Assembly (NCBI RefSeq): GCF_007860075.1 | Contig: NZ_SJPP01000001.1 | Coordinates: 3,631,490 to 3,695,489 of the forward strand | Length of the DNA stretch: 64,000 nucleotides | Origin: Symmachiella macrocystis | Lineage (GTDB): Bacteria > Planctomycetota > Planctomycetia > Planctomycetales > Planctomycetaceae | Direction: 5' to 3' | Part shown: positions 26,409-35,128 of the stretch, one piece after another | Layout: every line of letters starts with the position of its first letter | Position numbering within the stretch: the first letter of the stretch is position 1 | Notes under the pieces: generated by a model | Told to the model about the DNA's origin: nothing | Database searches by the model: none | The model's input: the letters and a program-made list of their open reading frames with translations, nothing else | Translations under genes and position numbers: made by a program

Positions 26409-26828
26409 ATGTCGGACAACCACAAAACCACCTCTAAGCATCTGCTTGAATTGTGGGGTGACAACGCTCTGCACAAATCAGATGACTACTTGTCGGCCGA
26501 GTACGTCAATCATCAAATGCCGGATGCCGCTGCCGGCACGTCGACAATGTCACTCGCCGAATGGAAGTTCTTGGTTGCCGATTTCCATACAGGTTTTTCA
26601 GACGTAAAGATGGAAGTCCTACTACAGGTTTCCGATGGGGATTACGTCTGTTCGCGATGGCGAATGACCGCCAAGCATACCGGGACATTCAAAGAGCTTG
26701 CGGCGACCGGAAAAACAACAAGTTGGACCGGTGTGCATACTGATCGTTACGAGGAAGGCAAACTCGTAGAGAGTTGGGTCGATTGGGATAAGTATGGTTT
26801 TCTCGAGCAATTGGGAGTGGTTGGGTAG
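26409..26828 (+). CDS. SnoaL-like / ester cyclase family protein
   Basis: 139 residues with the cone-shaped NTF2/SnoaL-type pattern: an N-terminal helix (HKTTSKHLLELWG), YVNHQMP, then FHTGFSDVKMEVLLQVSDGDYVCSRWRMTAKHTG and a C-terminal strand ending ESWVDWDKYGFLEQLGV. These match the SnoaL-like polyketide-cyclase/ester-cyclase family, whose environmental members mostly lack a known reaction. No signal peptide. GGAGA lies 11 bases upstream of the ATG. A second, distantly similar protein lies at 28692. Confidence 0.82.
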   Translation: MSDNHKTTSKHLLELWGDNALHKSDDYLSAEYVNHQMPDAAAGTSTMSLAEWKFLVADFHTGFSDVKMEVLLQVSDGDYVCSRWRMTAKHTGTFKELAATGKTTSWTGVHTDRYEEGKLVESWVDWDKYGFLEQLGVVG

Positions 26829-26868
26829 AAATGAAACTACGTTATTTATCCACCTGCCCTTCGCGTCG

Positions 26869-26892
26869 CCCTTGACAGCAAGCAGTCAAGGG
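26869..26892. repeat. Palindromic intergenic repeat, copy 2 (GCAAGCAGTCA core)
   Basis: CCCTTGAC and GTCAAGGG flank AGCAAGCA. It shares GCAAGCAGTCA and the G/C-rich outer ends with the palindrome at 2243-2276. It lies between the 3' ends of two convergent genes. Confidence 0.45.
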
Positions 26893-26904
26893 AAATGCCA
26901 TAAA

Positions 26905-26924
26905 GCGTTGCTGTTGAGCAACGC
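26905..26924. repeat. Perfect 8-base hairpin
   Basis: GCGTTGCT and AGCAACGC with a GTTG loop, 13 bases after the preceding palindrome and upstream of the 3' end of the minus-strand gene. No T-tract; could still act as an mRNA 3' end or rho-dependent stop. Confidence 0.4.
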
Positions 26925-26947
26925 ACCCTCCTCGTTCCAGGGTCTTG

Positions 26948-27943
26948 CTATCCTCTGCGATTGATGAGTTCTTCAACTCCCGGTCTGGGCGAACGATAGC
27001 TGACGATGGCAACGTCGAGGTCGTAATCCGCATATTTGTCGAACGCGCGTTCCATAGCGGCGAAAATCCAGTCGTCGCGATTGCCGAATGCTCCGCCTCC
27101 CAGCAACGTGAGAAAGAGCCGCTTGTTGCCGGTCAATTCGGCATTCAAAATAGCGGCACAAAAAGTGGCTTCATAGGCCGCTTCGAGGACCAACTGCGCA
27201 AAACTGGCCCACTGATCAGCGGATAAGACGGAATAAGCCACCGGCAGCGCCGAGCAATAGGCTTGAGAGACCGTCTGCGCACTATTTCCCAGTGTCACTT
27301 CCGTTTCCCAGTGAATGCCGATTTGCAATCGTTCTCGCAGCGTATCACGTTCCGCTTCACTACAGGCTGCCAATCGAGTGGAAATCTCTTGCAGTCCGTT
27401 CTCCGAGGCGAGTGCGTAACCATTTCGCATGGTCCACAATTGATTTTCAGTATTCCCGATCGCGAGGCCCAAATCGTGCAGGCAATCGATTTGGTTGTCC
27501 AAGGTTTGTCCTGGGCGTCCGCTCACGTCAGTGAAATAATTTCGATATATCGTTCCTGCTCCACAAGCAATTGCGCAGGCGGGACCCTGTGTACGGTCGT
27601 TTTCGTAAATGCCCACTCCATATTCCGGCGTTGCGGAGGGGCCGACCATTTCTAACAGGTTGAATTGCGATGCGACTTGGAACAAGGCGCCGGCATGAGC
27701 CGGGTCTTGGTGGAGTTCTTGCACATCGCCCAGCACCTCCGACACTTTCAGCGCCGCTTTCGACCGCGGAGCGGACTGCACACGCGAACGAAGTTCCGCC
27801 AAATTGGGTGTTTCTAGCCGACCGAAGGTCATCTGTCGCCCATTGGCCGCCGACGTCATGGTCGCGCCGTCGATCGTGATGTTCGCACGAACGTGCTCAG
27901 CGGACTCTTCTGGAAATCCGGTGAGCGATTCAAACCAAGTCAT
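26948..27943 (-). CDS. Conserved protein of unknown function, macro-domain-like features
   Basis: AAGGAGC lies 8 bases before ATG 27943. The 331 residues contain ASQFNLLEMVGPSATPEYG, YENDRTQGPACAIACGAGT and YRNYF in the middle, and RLFLTLLGGGAFGNRDDWI near the C-terminus. The order of an N-x-LE strand, a Gly/Ala-rich loop, and a late GGGAFGN loop recalls macro domains and PARG-like ADP-ribose-binding proteins. That assignment is by eye only. I recall similar sequences as uncharacterised in both bacteria and eukaryotes. No signal peptide and no close operon partner. Confidence 0.65.
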   Translation of the reverse strand: MTWFESLTGFPEESAEHVRANITIDGATMTSAANGRQMTFGRLETPNLAELRSRVQSAPRSKAALKVSEVLGDVQELHQDPAHAGALFQVASQFNLLEMVGPSATPEYGVGIYENDRTQGPACAIACGAGTIYRNYFTDVSGRPGQTLDNQIDCLHDLGLAIGNTENQLWTMRNGYALASENGLQEISTRLAACSEAERDTLRERLQIGIHWETEVTLGNSAQTVSQAYCSALPVAYSVLSADQWASFAQLVLEAAYEATFCAAILNAELTGNKRLFLTLLGGGAFGNRDDWIFAAMERAFDKYADYDLDVAIVSYRSPRPGVEELINRRG

Positions 27944-28137
27944 GCGGAGCGCTCCTTGTTTCCTACAATTGGTTTCAAAACCCTCTGACGCGTTGGGGGG
28001 ACTCTTGGATATAAGTGTCTAATACAAGCGCAACCGGGTTTTGAAATTGGTTCTAAACACCGTCGCTGTGTAATCGGATGTGGCCATTCAATTTCATCGC
28101 AACCCACAATATTCGCGGGCGTCGGTCGGCAGGGACA

Positions 28138-28596
28138 TTAGTCAGGGGGAAGTCCCGTCTCCAGGGACGACATTTTTCCCAAACGGCGCAGATGACGTTC
28201 GGCTTGGCTGAATTCGGCGGATAGGAACGTGCGCGTTACGTCCCACGCGACCGCTATGCCGACAACGCGGCCACCCATGCAGAGGATGTTGATGTGATCG
28301 TCTTCGACTCCCTGTTGAGCGGAAAAGTGATCGTGAATCAGAGCGGCGCGGATACCTGCGACTTTGTTCGCACAGACGGAGACGCCGACGCCGCTGCCAC
28401 AGAGGGCAATTCCACGCTCCATTGTCCCAGCGGCCACGGCTTGGGCCAGCGGGATCACAAAGTCGGGATAGTCGTCGTCCTGGTTCAGACTGTGGGCACC
28501 AAAATCGGTCACCTCATGCCCTGCTCCGCGGAGTTGGTCGGCCAGATATTGCTTTAATTCAAACGCTCCATGATCTGCAGCGATACCGACGCGCAT
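28138..28596 (-). CDS. rpiB: Ribose 5-phosphate isomerase B
   Basis: 152 residues of the RpiB/LacAB family. The phosphate-binding N-terminus VGIAADHGAFELK, the catalytic-Cys loop LCGSGVGVSVCANK and HDHFSAQQGVEDDHIN are all present, followed by GGRVVG. A ribosome site (GGAAAG) lies 7 bases before ATG 28596. RpiB interconverts ribose 5-phosphate and ribulose 5-phosphate in the cytoplasmic pentose phosphate pathway. Family members also isomerise allose or galactose phosphates, so the sugar is inferred. It stands alone between unrelated genes. Confidence 0.93.
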   Translation of the reverse strand: MRVGIAADHGAFELKQYLADQLRGAGHEVTDFGAHSLNQDDDYPDFVIPLAQAVAAGTMERGIALCGSGVGVSVCANKVAGIRAALIHDHFSAQQGVEDDHINILCMGGRVVGIAVAWDVTRTFLSAEFSQAERHLRRLGKMSSLETGLPPD

Positions 28597-28691
28597 ATCT
28601 GTACTTTCCAGTATTCGATTGTTGAGAACGCGGTTGTGGGCTGTGCGCCGACGAGAAAAGGAAAACGGTGCAACGCTCTTGGTCCGAACGG

Positions 28692-29228
28692 CTAATCGCC
28701 GCGTTGCATCAGTTCGTTGGACGGAAGTTGTGGATCCTCAAATTTGCGGGCCTGTTCAACGCCTGCCACTGGGAGCCCCGAGGGATCAAGCAGCCCAATC
28801 TGCGCCAGGACCGAAGCCTGGTCCCAATAAATTCGTTCACAGGCGATTTTATCTCCTTCAAATTGCACGACGACCACCAACGGCACTTCGACCTTCCGGT
28901 GAGTCGGCGCAATTCCCGGCAGCATCCAATCCATTTCAATATCGTGTGTGAAAGAAAACACGAATTCATCAATCAACCGATCCTTTCCCACCGTCCGCGC
29001 GAGAACCCGCTGCGTGGTATCGGCCGGCATCTTGGGAATGAAATGTTTGCCATAGAACTCAATCATCTCGTCATGACCACGCCCGCCGGTCATCGTGGGA
29101 ACATGATTCACATAGTTGCCCGGCGCCATTGTGGCAACGGTGGCAACGGCATCTTTCGTTTCAAATTCCAGTTGCGTATGCAACTCCCACAGTCGCACCA
29201 TTTCGGCTTCCGACAAATTGGTCGTCAT
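28692..29228 (-). CDS. SnoaL-like / NTF2-like protein
   Basis: ATG 29228 is chosen because GGAGGG lies 6 bases upstream; the frame extends to 29288 without a ribosome site. About 178 residues: an N-terminal helix (MVRLWELHTQLEFE), PGNYVNHVPTMTGG, then EFYGKHFIPKMP and long strands (RLIDEFVFSFTHD and VEVPLVVVVQFEGDKI). The pattern matches SnoaL/NTF2-like folds, with ACERIYWDQASVLAQIGL as the usual final strand. Reaction unknown. Distantly similar in form to the protein at 26409. Confidence 0.8.
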   Translation of the reverse strand: MTTNLSEAEMVRLWELHTQLEFETKDAVATVATMAPGNYVNHVPTMTGGRGHDEMIEFYGKHFIPKMPADTTQRVLARTVGKDRLIDEFVFSFTHDIEMDWMLPGIAPTHRKVEVPLVVVVQFEGDKIACERIYWDQASVLAQIGLLDPSGLPVAGVEQARKFEDPQLPSNELMQRGD

Positions 29229-29434
29229 TGTGCCCTCCTCCGAAAGAATTGAAAACTGAATTTTGGATGGTTGCAGGCATGATACCAAATTTTTCTGAGC
29301 CTGCCCGGAATCCTACCCGGCTAGTCCAGTCCGGTTATTCCAGCAGTGTTTTAGCAAGGACACGTTTGCAATGGCGGACAAGTCCTCACTGGCCCCCCTT
29401 TTTCGATGGGCAGTTTAACAGACGTTGCCGGCAA

Positions 29435-30193
29435 TTAATTAGCCACTTCGATGCGGAAAAATGTCCACTGGCTCTGCACTCCGGGAGATCCGTCCACGGC
29501 GGGGAATCGAGTGTCGTAGTCCGAGATCATTTTTCGTAGTTCGCTGGCAGAAGTCTGTCGCGCCGTTGTTGCTCCGGTGCGATGAAAGAAGCGAACCAGT
29601 TCCAGGGAAGAGGGAAACCGTTGTGTATGACTGTGTGAGTCGCTTCGCAGTACCTTCCAACCGGCTTCACGAAAACAGGCAATCCATTCCTCAGCACTGC
29701 GCCATCGAATGGGCGATCGGCTCAGCGCAATGGTTTGCCATTCATTGAGCGTGGGGGCGACATAAAACCCATGCAGCATGCGCGTCCCCGGTTTGGCAAG
29801 AGAGTGCCAATTGCTCAGCACCGGCACGGGGTCGTCGCACCACTGGAGAAAACTAGCGGAGTACACCCGATCGAATGCGAGACGCTCAATCTGCCATGCG
29901 TCAGCCACCTCCCACTCCACGTCTGGCAATGCGCAGCGACCCCGCTCGACCATTTGCGGCGCGTTATCCACAGCGGTGAGAGAATCGAATCGCGGAGCCA
30001 GCATGCGCGTGAACAGTCCATCGCCCGGCCCCAACTCCAATGCCGTCAGCCAGCGCGTCTGCTCAATCGGCTCAATCCATTCCGCAAGCCACGTCGCTAG
30101 AGCCTGCTGCACCACGGCCGCTTGAGTATAAGAATCGGCCCGGTCGTTGAATCGCGGCAGGAGCGCATCAGAATCGGAAACGTCGGCAGTCAT
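29435..30193 (-). CDS. SAM-dependent methyltransferase, BioC-like
   Basis: 252 residues with a class I Rossmann fold. Motif I is ALELGPGDGLFTRML (about residues 51-65), then LTAVDNAPQMVE (acidic loop) and a DAWQIE motif. RFNDRADSYTQAAVVQQ at the N-terminus and SASFLQWCDDP resemble BioC, the malonyl-ACP O-methyltransferase of biotin synthesis. There are no other biotin genes nearby, so the substrate is uncertain. Cytoplasmic; no operon partner. Confidence 0.8.
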   Translation of the reverse strand: MTADVSDSDALLPRFNDRADSYTQAAVVQQALATWLAEWIEPIEQTRWLTALELGPGDGLFTRMLAPRFDSLTAVDNAPQMVERGRCALPDVEWEVADAWQIERLAFDRVYSASFLQWCDDPVPVLSNWHSLAKPGTRMLHGFYVAPTLNEWQTIALSRSPIRWRSAEEWIACFREAGWKVLRSDSHSHTQRFPSSLELVRFFHRTGATTARQTSASELRKMISDYDTRFPAVDGSPGVQSQWTFFRIEVAN

Positions 30194-30581
30194 CGGTGTT
30201 GCAAATCATGGTTGAATTCGGCAGCCCCACAGGACGAAACAGCAGGCCTGATTCCAGCGGATCACTAGGATCAGTGGGGACTGCCGCGCAGGCAAACGGA
30301 GACTGACCGCAGCAATTATAGCGGCCGGACGGCTGGTGTGTAGTCAAAGCCATCGACGCTGGCGCCACTAGTAATTGGCCATCATGCTAGTCGCCTCCCT
30401 CGGTTCACGGTGGGGTGGTTTGCTGGCAATTACTCATCTCTGCCCTGCGAGATACAGCCACCCACAATTGCTTACACCAACTTGCAGCACGGATCGGATA
30501 GAGTTGATATGTGTGATCGGACTTGAGATCATGTTCCATGCCGATAAAAACTCCGTCTCGAGATTCAATAAGTAGCTTATC
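30194..30581. other. Intergenic region upstream of the DUF1080 gene
   Basis: 388 bases. The frame crossing 30375-30575 shows no protein-like composition or ribosome site. AT content rises towards the DUF1080 start, consistent with a promoter, but I cannot place boxes confidently. No hairpin with a T-tract. Confidence 0.45.
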
Positions 30582-31280
30582 ATGAAAACAATTTCTCCGT
30601 TCACGCGTTTGGTTTTGTGCCTATCCGTTGCCTTGACTGCCGGGTCGCTTTCGGCGGCGGAATTTGAGTCGATCTTTGACGGCAAATCATTGAAAGGCTG
30701 GAAGGCGCTGGAGATGAGTTACTGGTCGGTGCGGGATCATGCGATTACAGGGCAATCGACGCCTGAGAACCCGTGTACCTCAAATCAATTCATGGTCTGG
30801 CAGGGTGGCGACGTCGCCGATTTCGAACTCAAACTCAAATTCCGCGTGAAGGGAAACGGCGGGAATTCGGGAGTTCAGTTTCGCAGTCTGCTCAAGCCCA
30901 ATGGACTGGCAGTCGGCTATCAGGCCGATATTTATCAGAGCGGTCCGTATCTCGGCGGCGTTTGCGATGAAATGCACAATCGCAAAGGCCACGAACTGTT
31001 AACCGCCAATGGCACAAAGACCGTCATCGACGCGGCGGGCAAACGAACAGCCACCAACCTGGACGCGAAGGCGACCATGAAACCCGAGGGAGAATGGAAC
31101 GACTATCACATCACGGCCAAAGGCCAACACATCATTCTCCGGATCAACGGTGTAAAGTGCTCCGAACTGATCGACCAGGAGAAAGGGCACTTCGACCTGA
31201 AAGGCTTCCTCGGATTACAACTGCGATCCGGCAAGCCCATGACCGTGCAATTTAAGGACATCTACCTCAAACAGCTTTGA
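30582..31280 (+). CDS. Secreted DUF1080 (3-keto-disaccharide hydrolase-like) protein
   Basis: 232 residues with a signal peptide (LVLCLSVALTAGSLSAAE). The DUF1080 concanavalin-like fold is clear: FESIFDGKSLKGWKA, FELKLKFRVKGNGGNSGVQFRS, GYQADIY and GEWNDYHITAKGQHIILRINGV. Some members hydrolyse 3-keto-glycosides, acting after Gfo/Idh/MocA oxidoreductases; two such oxidoreductases are present in this window (8453, 47429) but not adjacent. Extracytoplasmic. Stand-alone gene. Confidence 0.9.
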   Translation: MKTISPFTRLVLCLSVALTAGSLSAAEFESIFDGKSLKGWKALEMSYWSVRDHAITGQSTPENPCTSNQFMVWQGGDVADFELKLKFRVKGNGGNSGVQFRSLLKPNGLAVGYQADIYQSGPYLGGVCDEMHNRKGHELLTANGTKTVIDAAGKRTATNLDAKATMKPEGEWNDYHITAKGQHIILRINGVKCSELIDQEKGHFDLKGFLGLQLRSGKPMTVQFKDIYLKQL

Positions 31281-31450
31281 GCGTTACAGCTGCGTCCCCA
31301 ATGCGAAGTCAATTGTTGCCCGCGCACATCCAATATCAAACTTTGACGAGAGTTATCGAACCCCCAAAACCATTTAATGGCTGGTGCCCTCACTCTGTCC
31401 ATTCGCGGTCTATTGTGTTTTGGGGATTTCACTTTTGGGGCTTCATCGAA

Positions 31451-32884
31451 CTATCCGATCGAAGATGTTTCAAACTCGGCGACAATTTCTCTTAGAACTG
31501 CGACGATCCTGTCAGCCAATTCGATTTCAGTGATTTCTAGGTCAATAAATTCATCCATGCCAGCATAATACTTCCGAATCGCTTCACTTTGGTCTGCTTT
31601 CTTTCGGCCCTCAAATATATTTTCCGACATTGGGCGTTTTCCCAAGCTCGACAACACTTGGTTATGAACTCTCGTGTTGCGGGATGCCTCGATCGCACGA
31701 TCAAGTGAACGCTTCAATGAGAGTAAATCCACTCGACCAATTTCACGAGCTAATAGGTCGATCGATTGCAACCGTTTGCCTGCACTCATGATGTCGAGTT
31801 TGTCCATCGCATAATCCAGAGCCGTATCCCCATCGTTATCTTTGTAAGTTGCGTCGGCTCCATATTTGAGTAAACTTCGCACGATTTCAGAATTCTTCGC
31901 ACCAAGCATGAGTGCCGTGCAACCGTGGGGGCCGCGCAGACTGATATCCGCGCCGGCATTGATCCAGAATGGAACAGTTTTTTCCATGCCTCCGGCGCAA
32001 GCCTGCATAATTCCCGTCATCAAATCGGCCCGTTTCGCATTCACATCGGCACCGGCGAAAATCAGTTTTTCAAATTGTTCGCGATTGAAAGGCGGAGATG
32101 CCGCCATCATTAAAGCAGTTTGTCCGGTTTCGTCACTGGTCGAAAGGTCGAATCCAGCTGCCACTAATTCAGATAGCTCTGTCGCGGACAATCGTCTGAG
32201 TTGGTTCGCAGTGTAGTCGCGCTTCTCTTTCACAAATTCGGTTTCTTCGCCGTGTATCGTTGCATCGGCCAACTGATTCATAGCCTCATTGAACTTCGCC
32301 ATCTGTTGCTCGTACGTTTCGATGGGGCGATCATCCGGCACCTGCTCTTGTTCGCGTTTCTCGAACTCGGCACGAATTTCATTTTCAGTATCGAAAATGC
32401 GACTCGATGATTGAAGCCTTTCTTTGAACATCCAACCGTCAGGCAGAATTGCTGCTAACGCAATACTGATTTCAGGGTTGAAGTTGTCAGAACCATCTTC
32501 CCCTTCGATTGTCCATGGCAGAAGATGCGCGCGATTAGATGTCGTTCTTATGCGCCGGAGGTCATGGTCGTTATTGTGCAGCTCGATCAGCATCGTCGGC
32601 GAGTCGTTTGTTCTGCGACTACCAAAATGATAATCAAGCTCGGCCGTTGTTCTACCAAACCGAATTGGGTCAGGTTCGGTCGCGATGTCATCAATCGCGT
32701 TCAAGAAGCGAGTAATCTGCCCCTGCGTCACAGTACTTAGCGCAAGCGTGACTTCATCATGCGAGGTCCAATCACCATCCGCCTCCTGCCGCAAGACAAG
32801 CCGGCCTGACGTCTGCGGTGACGCAAACCCTGTCCACAAGGCATTAATCTCGATCCGAGTCGGTAATGAAGTAGAGCATGGCAT
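31451..32884 (-). CDS. Ankyrin-repeat protein, lower G+C than neighbours
   Basis: The frame opens at TTG 32920; ATG 32884 (MPCSTSLPTR) is used, but no ribosome site favours either. The N-terminal ~200 residues are not recognisable to me (a beta-rich region with DHDLRRIRTTSN). Residues about 235-370 contain ankyrin repeats (TGQTALMMAASPP, AGADVNAKRADLM, GCTALMLGAKNSEIV, GDTALDYAM). The tail is charged and helical. Ankyrin repeats bind proteins; the partner is unknown. The stretch is visibly richer in A/T than recG and the sulfatase next to it, which hints at recent acquisition. Confidence 0.78.
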   Translation of the reverse strand: MPCSTSLPTRIEINALWTGFASPQTSGRLVLRQEADGDWTSHDEVTLALSTVTQGQITRFLNAIDDIATEPDPIRFGRTTAELDYHFGSRRTNDSPTMLIELHNNDHDLRRIRTTSNRAHLLPWTIEGEDGSDNFNPEISIALAAILPDGWMFKERLQSSSRIFDTENEIRAEFEKREQEQVPDDRPIETYEQQMAKFNEAMNQLADATIHGEETEFVKEKRDYTANQLRRLSATELSELVAAGFDLSTSDETGQTALMMAASPPFNREQFEKLIFAGADVNAKRADLMTGIMQACAGGMEKTVPFWINAGADISLRGPHGCTALMLGAKNSEIVRSLLKYGADATYKDNDGDTALDYAMDKLDIMSAGKRLQSIDLLAREIGRVDLLSLKRSLDRAIEASRNTRVHNQVLSSLGKRPMSENIFEGRKKADQSEAIRKYYAGMDEFIDLEITEIELADRIVAVLREIVAEFETSSIG

Positions 32885-33030
32885 GACTGCATTGTAGAAT
32901 GGTAGAAATTCAATTGCCAAGAGATCAGCGTCTTCCTAGATCCCGCCCCATTGGACGCCAACGGCCGTTGCCGGTAAGTTATGCTGAAGATATTCCCCGA
33001 ACTCGCCATCCATCGCGCCGCTACTGAACC

Positions 33031-35112
33031 ATGTCCGATGATCCTCTGCAAACACCGGTGCAATTCCTGAAAGGAGTGGGGCCGGCGCGCGCGGAGTTGT
33101 TGGAAAAGCTGGACGTTCGGACGGCTGAGGATGTGTTGTTTGATCTGCCGCGGGATTATCTCGACCTGACCGTCGTTAAGCCGGTGGCGGAGTTGGAAGA
33201 GGGGCAGGTGCAGACGGTCCGCGGTCGCGTGGTGGATCTCGACGGCAAGAAAATCTCCGGCAATCGCACACTCTCGGCGGTGTTGCTGGATTGCGACGGG
33301 GATTTCGTCCGCGGCGTGTGGTTCAACCAGCATTGGGTGCTCAAGCGATTTCAACCCAACGATCTGGTGCTGTTTTCCGCCAAGGTCAAACGCGCGTCGG
33401 GGCGTTGGGAAATGTCGCACCCCATGATTCAATGGCTCGACGAAGAGGATGCGGAGGCCGGGGGCGGGGTGTTGCCGATTTATCGGCTCACCGAAGGGTT
33501 GAACATGCAGGCCATGCGGCGGATCACACGCCAGACCTTGGAATCGCATGCGGAGTTTGTGCCGGAAGAATTGCCGGAGAAATTTCGCCAATACACGGAC
33601 TTGATGCCGATCACTGCAGCGCTGCACGGCGTCCATTTTCCACAGACGATCGAACAGCGCGATGCAGCACGGCGGCGGTTGGTGTTTCAGGATTTGTTAG
33701 AGTTTCAATTGGGACTGGCGCTGCGCCGCCGATTGCGAACCCAACAGCCGATCTCAGCCAAAATGCCCACCACGTCGAAAATCGATGCGCGGATTCGGCG
33801 GTTGTTTCCCTTTGAATTCACCGCCGGACAAAACTCGGCGGTTGCCGATATCGTGCAGGATCTCGATTCGGGACACGCCATGCACCGCTTATTGCAAGCC
33901 GACGTCGGTGCGGGGAAAACCGCTGTAGCGATTTATGCAACGTTGGTCGCTATCGCCGCCGGCTATCAAGCGGTGTTAATGGCGCCGACAGAATTGCTGG
34001 CGACGCAACACTGGGGGACCGTCGAAGCTATTTTAGCGCATAGTCGCGTGAACCGCTTGCTACTAACTGGCAGCTTAACTGCCGGCGAACGGCGGCAGGC
34101 ATTGGCCGACATTTCTTCCGGTGCGGTGCAATTGATCGTCGGCACGCAAGCGGTGATTCAGAAAGATGTGAACTTCGACAATCTGGGGCTGGTGGTCATC
34201 GACGAGCAACACAAATTCGGCGTGATGCAGCGGGCGCATTTTTCCAGCGGCGATCGGGTGCCCCATGTCTTGGTGATGACGGCCACCCCCATTCCGCGGA
34301 GCCTATGCCTGACACAATTCGGCGATTTGGACCTGTCGGTTGTCTCCGATATGCCGCCCGGTCGCTGCAAAGTGACATCAAGCCGCGTCTATACCGCCGC
34401 TGCACGCAAGAAAGCCTGGGAGTTCATCCGCCGCAAACTGCAATCGGGCCGCCAAGCCTACATCGTCTGCCCCCGTGTCCAAGCGAACGAATCAGATGCC
34501 GAAACGGAAGACGCCAGCGCCGAAGCGGTGTTCCGCGACTTGAGCGACGGCGAACTGAGCGGCTTTCGCGTGGGCCTCGTGCATGGCCAAATGGATCGTG
34601 AACGTAAAGCAGCGGCGATGGAGGCGTTTCGTAGCGGAGAGATTCAGGCAATCGTCTCCACAACTGTGGTCGAAGTCGGCGTCGATGTGCCCAATGCGAC
34701 GCTGATGGTGATTTACCAGGCCGAGCGGTTCGGACTGTCGCAATTGCACCAACTGCGGGGCCGGATTGCGCGGGGCCGTTTCGATGGTTATTGCTTTTTG
34801 TTTTCCGAAACCGACAACCCCGAAGCAGTCAGCCGGCTGCAGGCGATGGAACGCACGGTGAACGGCTTCGAGATTGCCGAGACCGATTTCGAACTCCGCG
34901 GCCCGGGCGACGTATTAGGCACGCGTCAACACGGCGACCTTCCGCTCCGCGTCGCCGACCTCACCACCGACGGAGCCGTCCTTCGCGAAGCCCGCAAAGT
35001 GGCGTTCCAGCTGGTCGACTCCGGGCGATTCGACGATCCCGATTATGCGCCGCTGAAGATCCGCGTGTTAGAGCGATTCCGCGAACAGATGGATCTGGTC
35101 GGCAGTGGTTGA
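33031..35112 (+). CDS. recG: ATP-dependent DNA helicase RecG
   Basis: 693 residues, normal for RecG. The N-terminal wedge/OB domain starts with VQFLKGVGPARAELL. The helicase core has Walker A DVGAGKT (about residue 292), the DEQHKFGV box (about 390), TATPIPRSL, and QLRGRIARG in the second RecA domain (family consensus QLRGRVGRG). The C-terminal TRG region has GDVLGTRQHGDLPL. RecG reverses stalled replication forks and processes branched DNA in the cytoplasm. No operon partner; the sulfatase gene is convergent 16 bases downstream. Confidence 0.96.
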   Translation: MSDDPLQTPVQFLKGVGPARAELLEKLDVRTAEDVLFDLPRDYLDLTVVKPVAELEEGQVQTVRGRVVDLDGKKISGNRTLSAVLLDCDGDFVRGVWFNQHWVLKRFQPNDLVLFSAKVKRASGRWEMSHPMIQWLDEEDAEAGGGVLPIYRLTEGLNMQAMRRITRQTLESHAEFVPEELPEKFRQYTDLMPITAALHGVHFPQTIEQRDAARRRLVFQDLLEFQLGLALRRRLRTQQPISAKMPTTSKIDARIRRLFPFEFTAGQNSAVADIVQDLDSGHAMHRLLQADVGAGKTAVAIYATLVAIAAGYQAVLMAPTELLATQHWGTVEAILAHSRVNRLLLTGSLTAGERRQALADISSGAVQLIVGTQAVIQKDVNFDNLGLVVIDEQHKFGVMQRAHFSSGDRVPHVLVMTATPIPRSLCLTQFGDLDLSVVSDMPPGRCKVTSSRVYTAAARKKAWEFIRRKLQSGRQAYIVCPRVQANESDAETEDASAEAVFRDLSDGELSGFRVGLVHGQMDRERKAAAMEAFRSGEIQAIVSTTVVEVGVDVPNATLMVIYQAERFGLSQLHQLRGRIARGRFDGYCFLFSETDNPEAVSRLQAMERTVNGFEIAETDFELRGPGDVLGTRQHGDLPLRVADLTTDGAVLREARKVAFQLVDSGRFDDPDYAPLKIRVLERFREQMDLVGSG

Positions 35113-35128
35113 ACTGTTCGGCAATGGG

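Noticed and set aside
32737-33636. 299-codon minus-strand frame overlapping recG
   Set aside because: Antisense to clear RecG domains; its sequence is a shadow of that gene.
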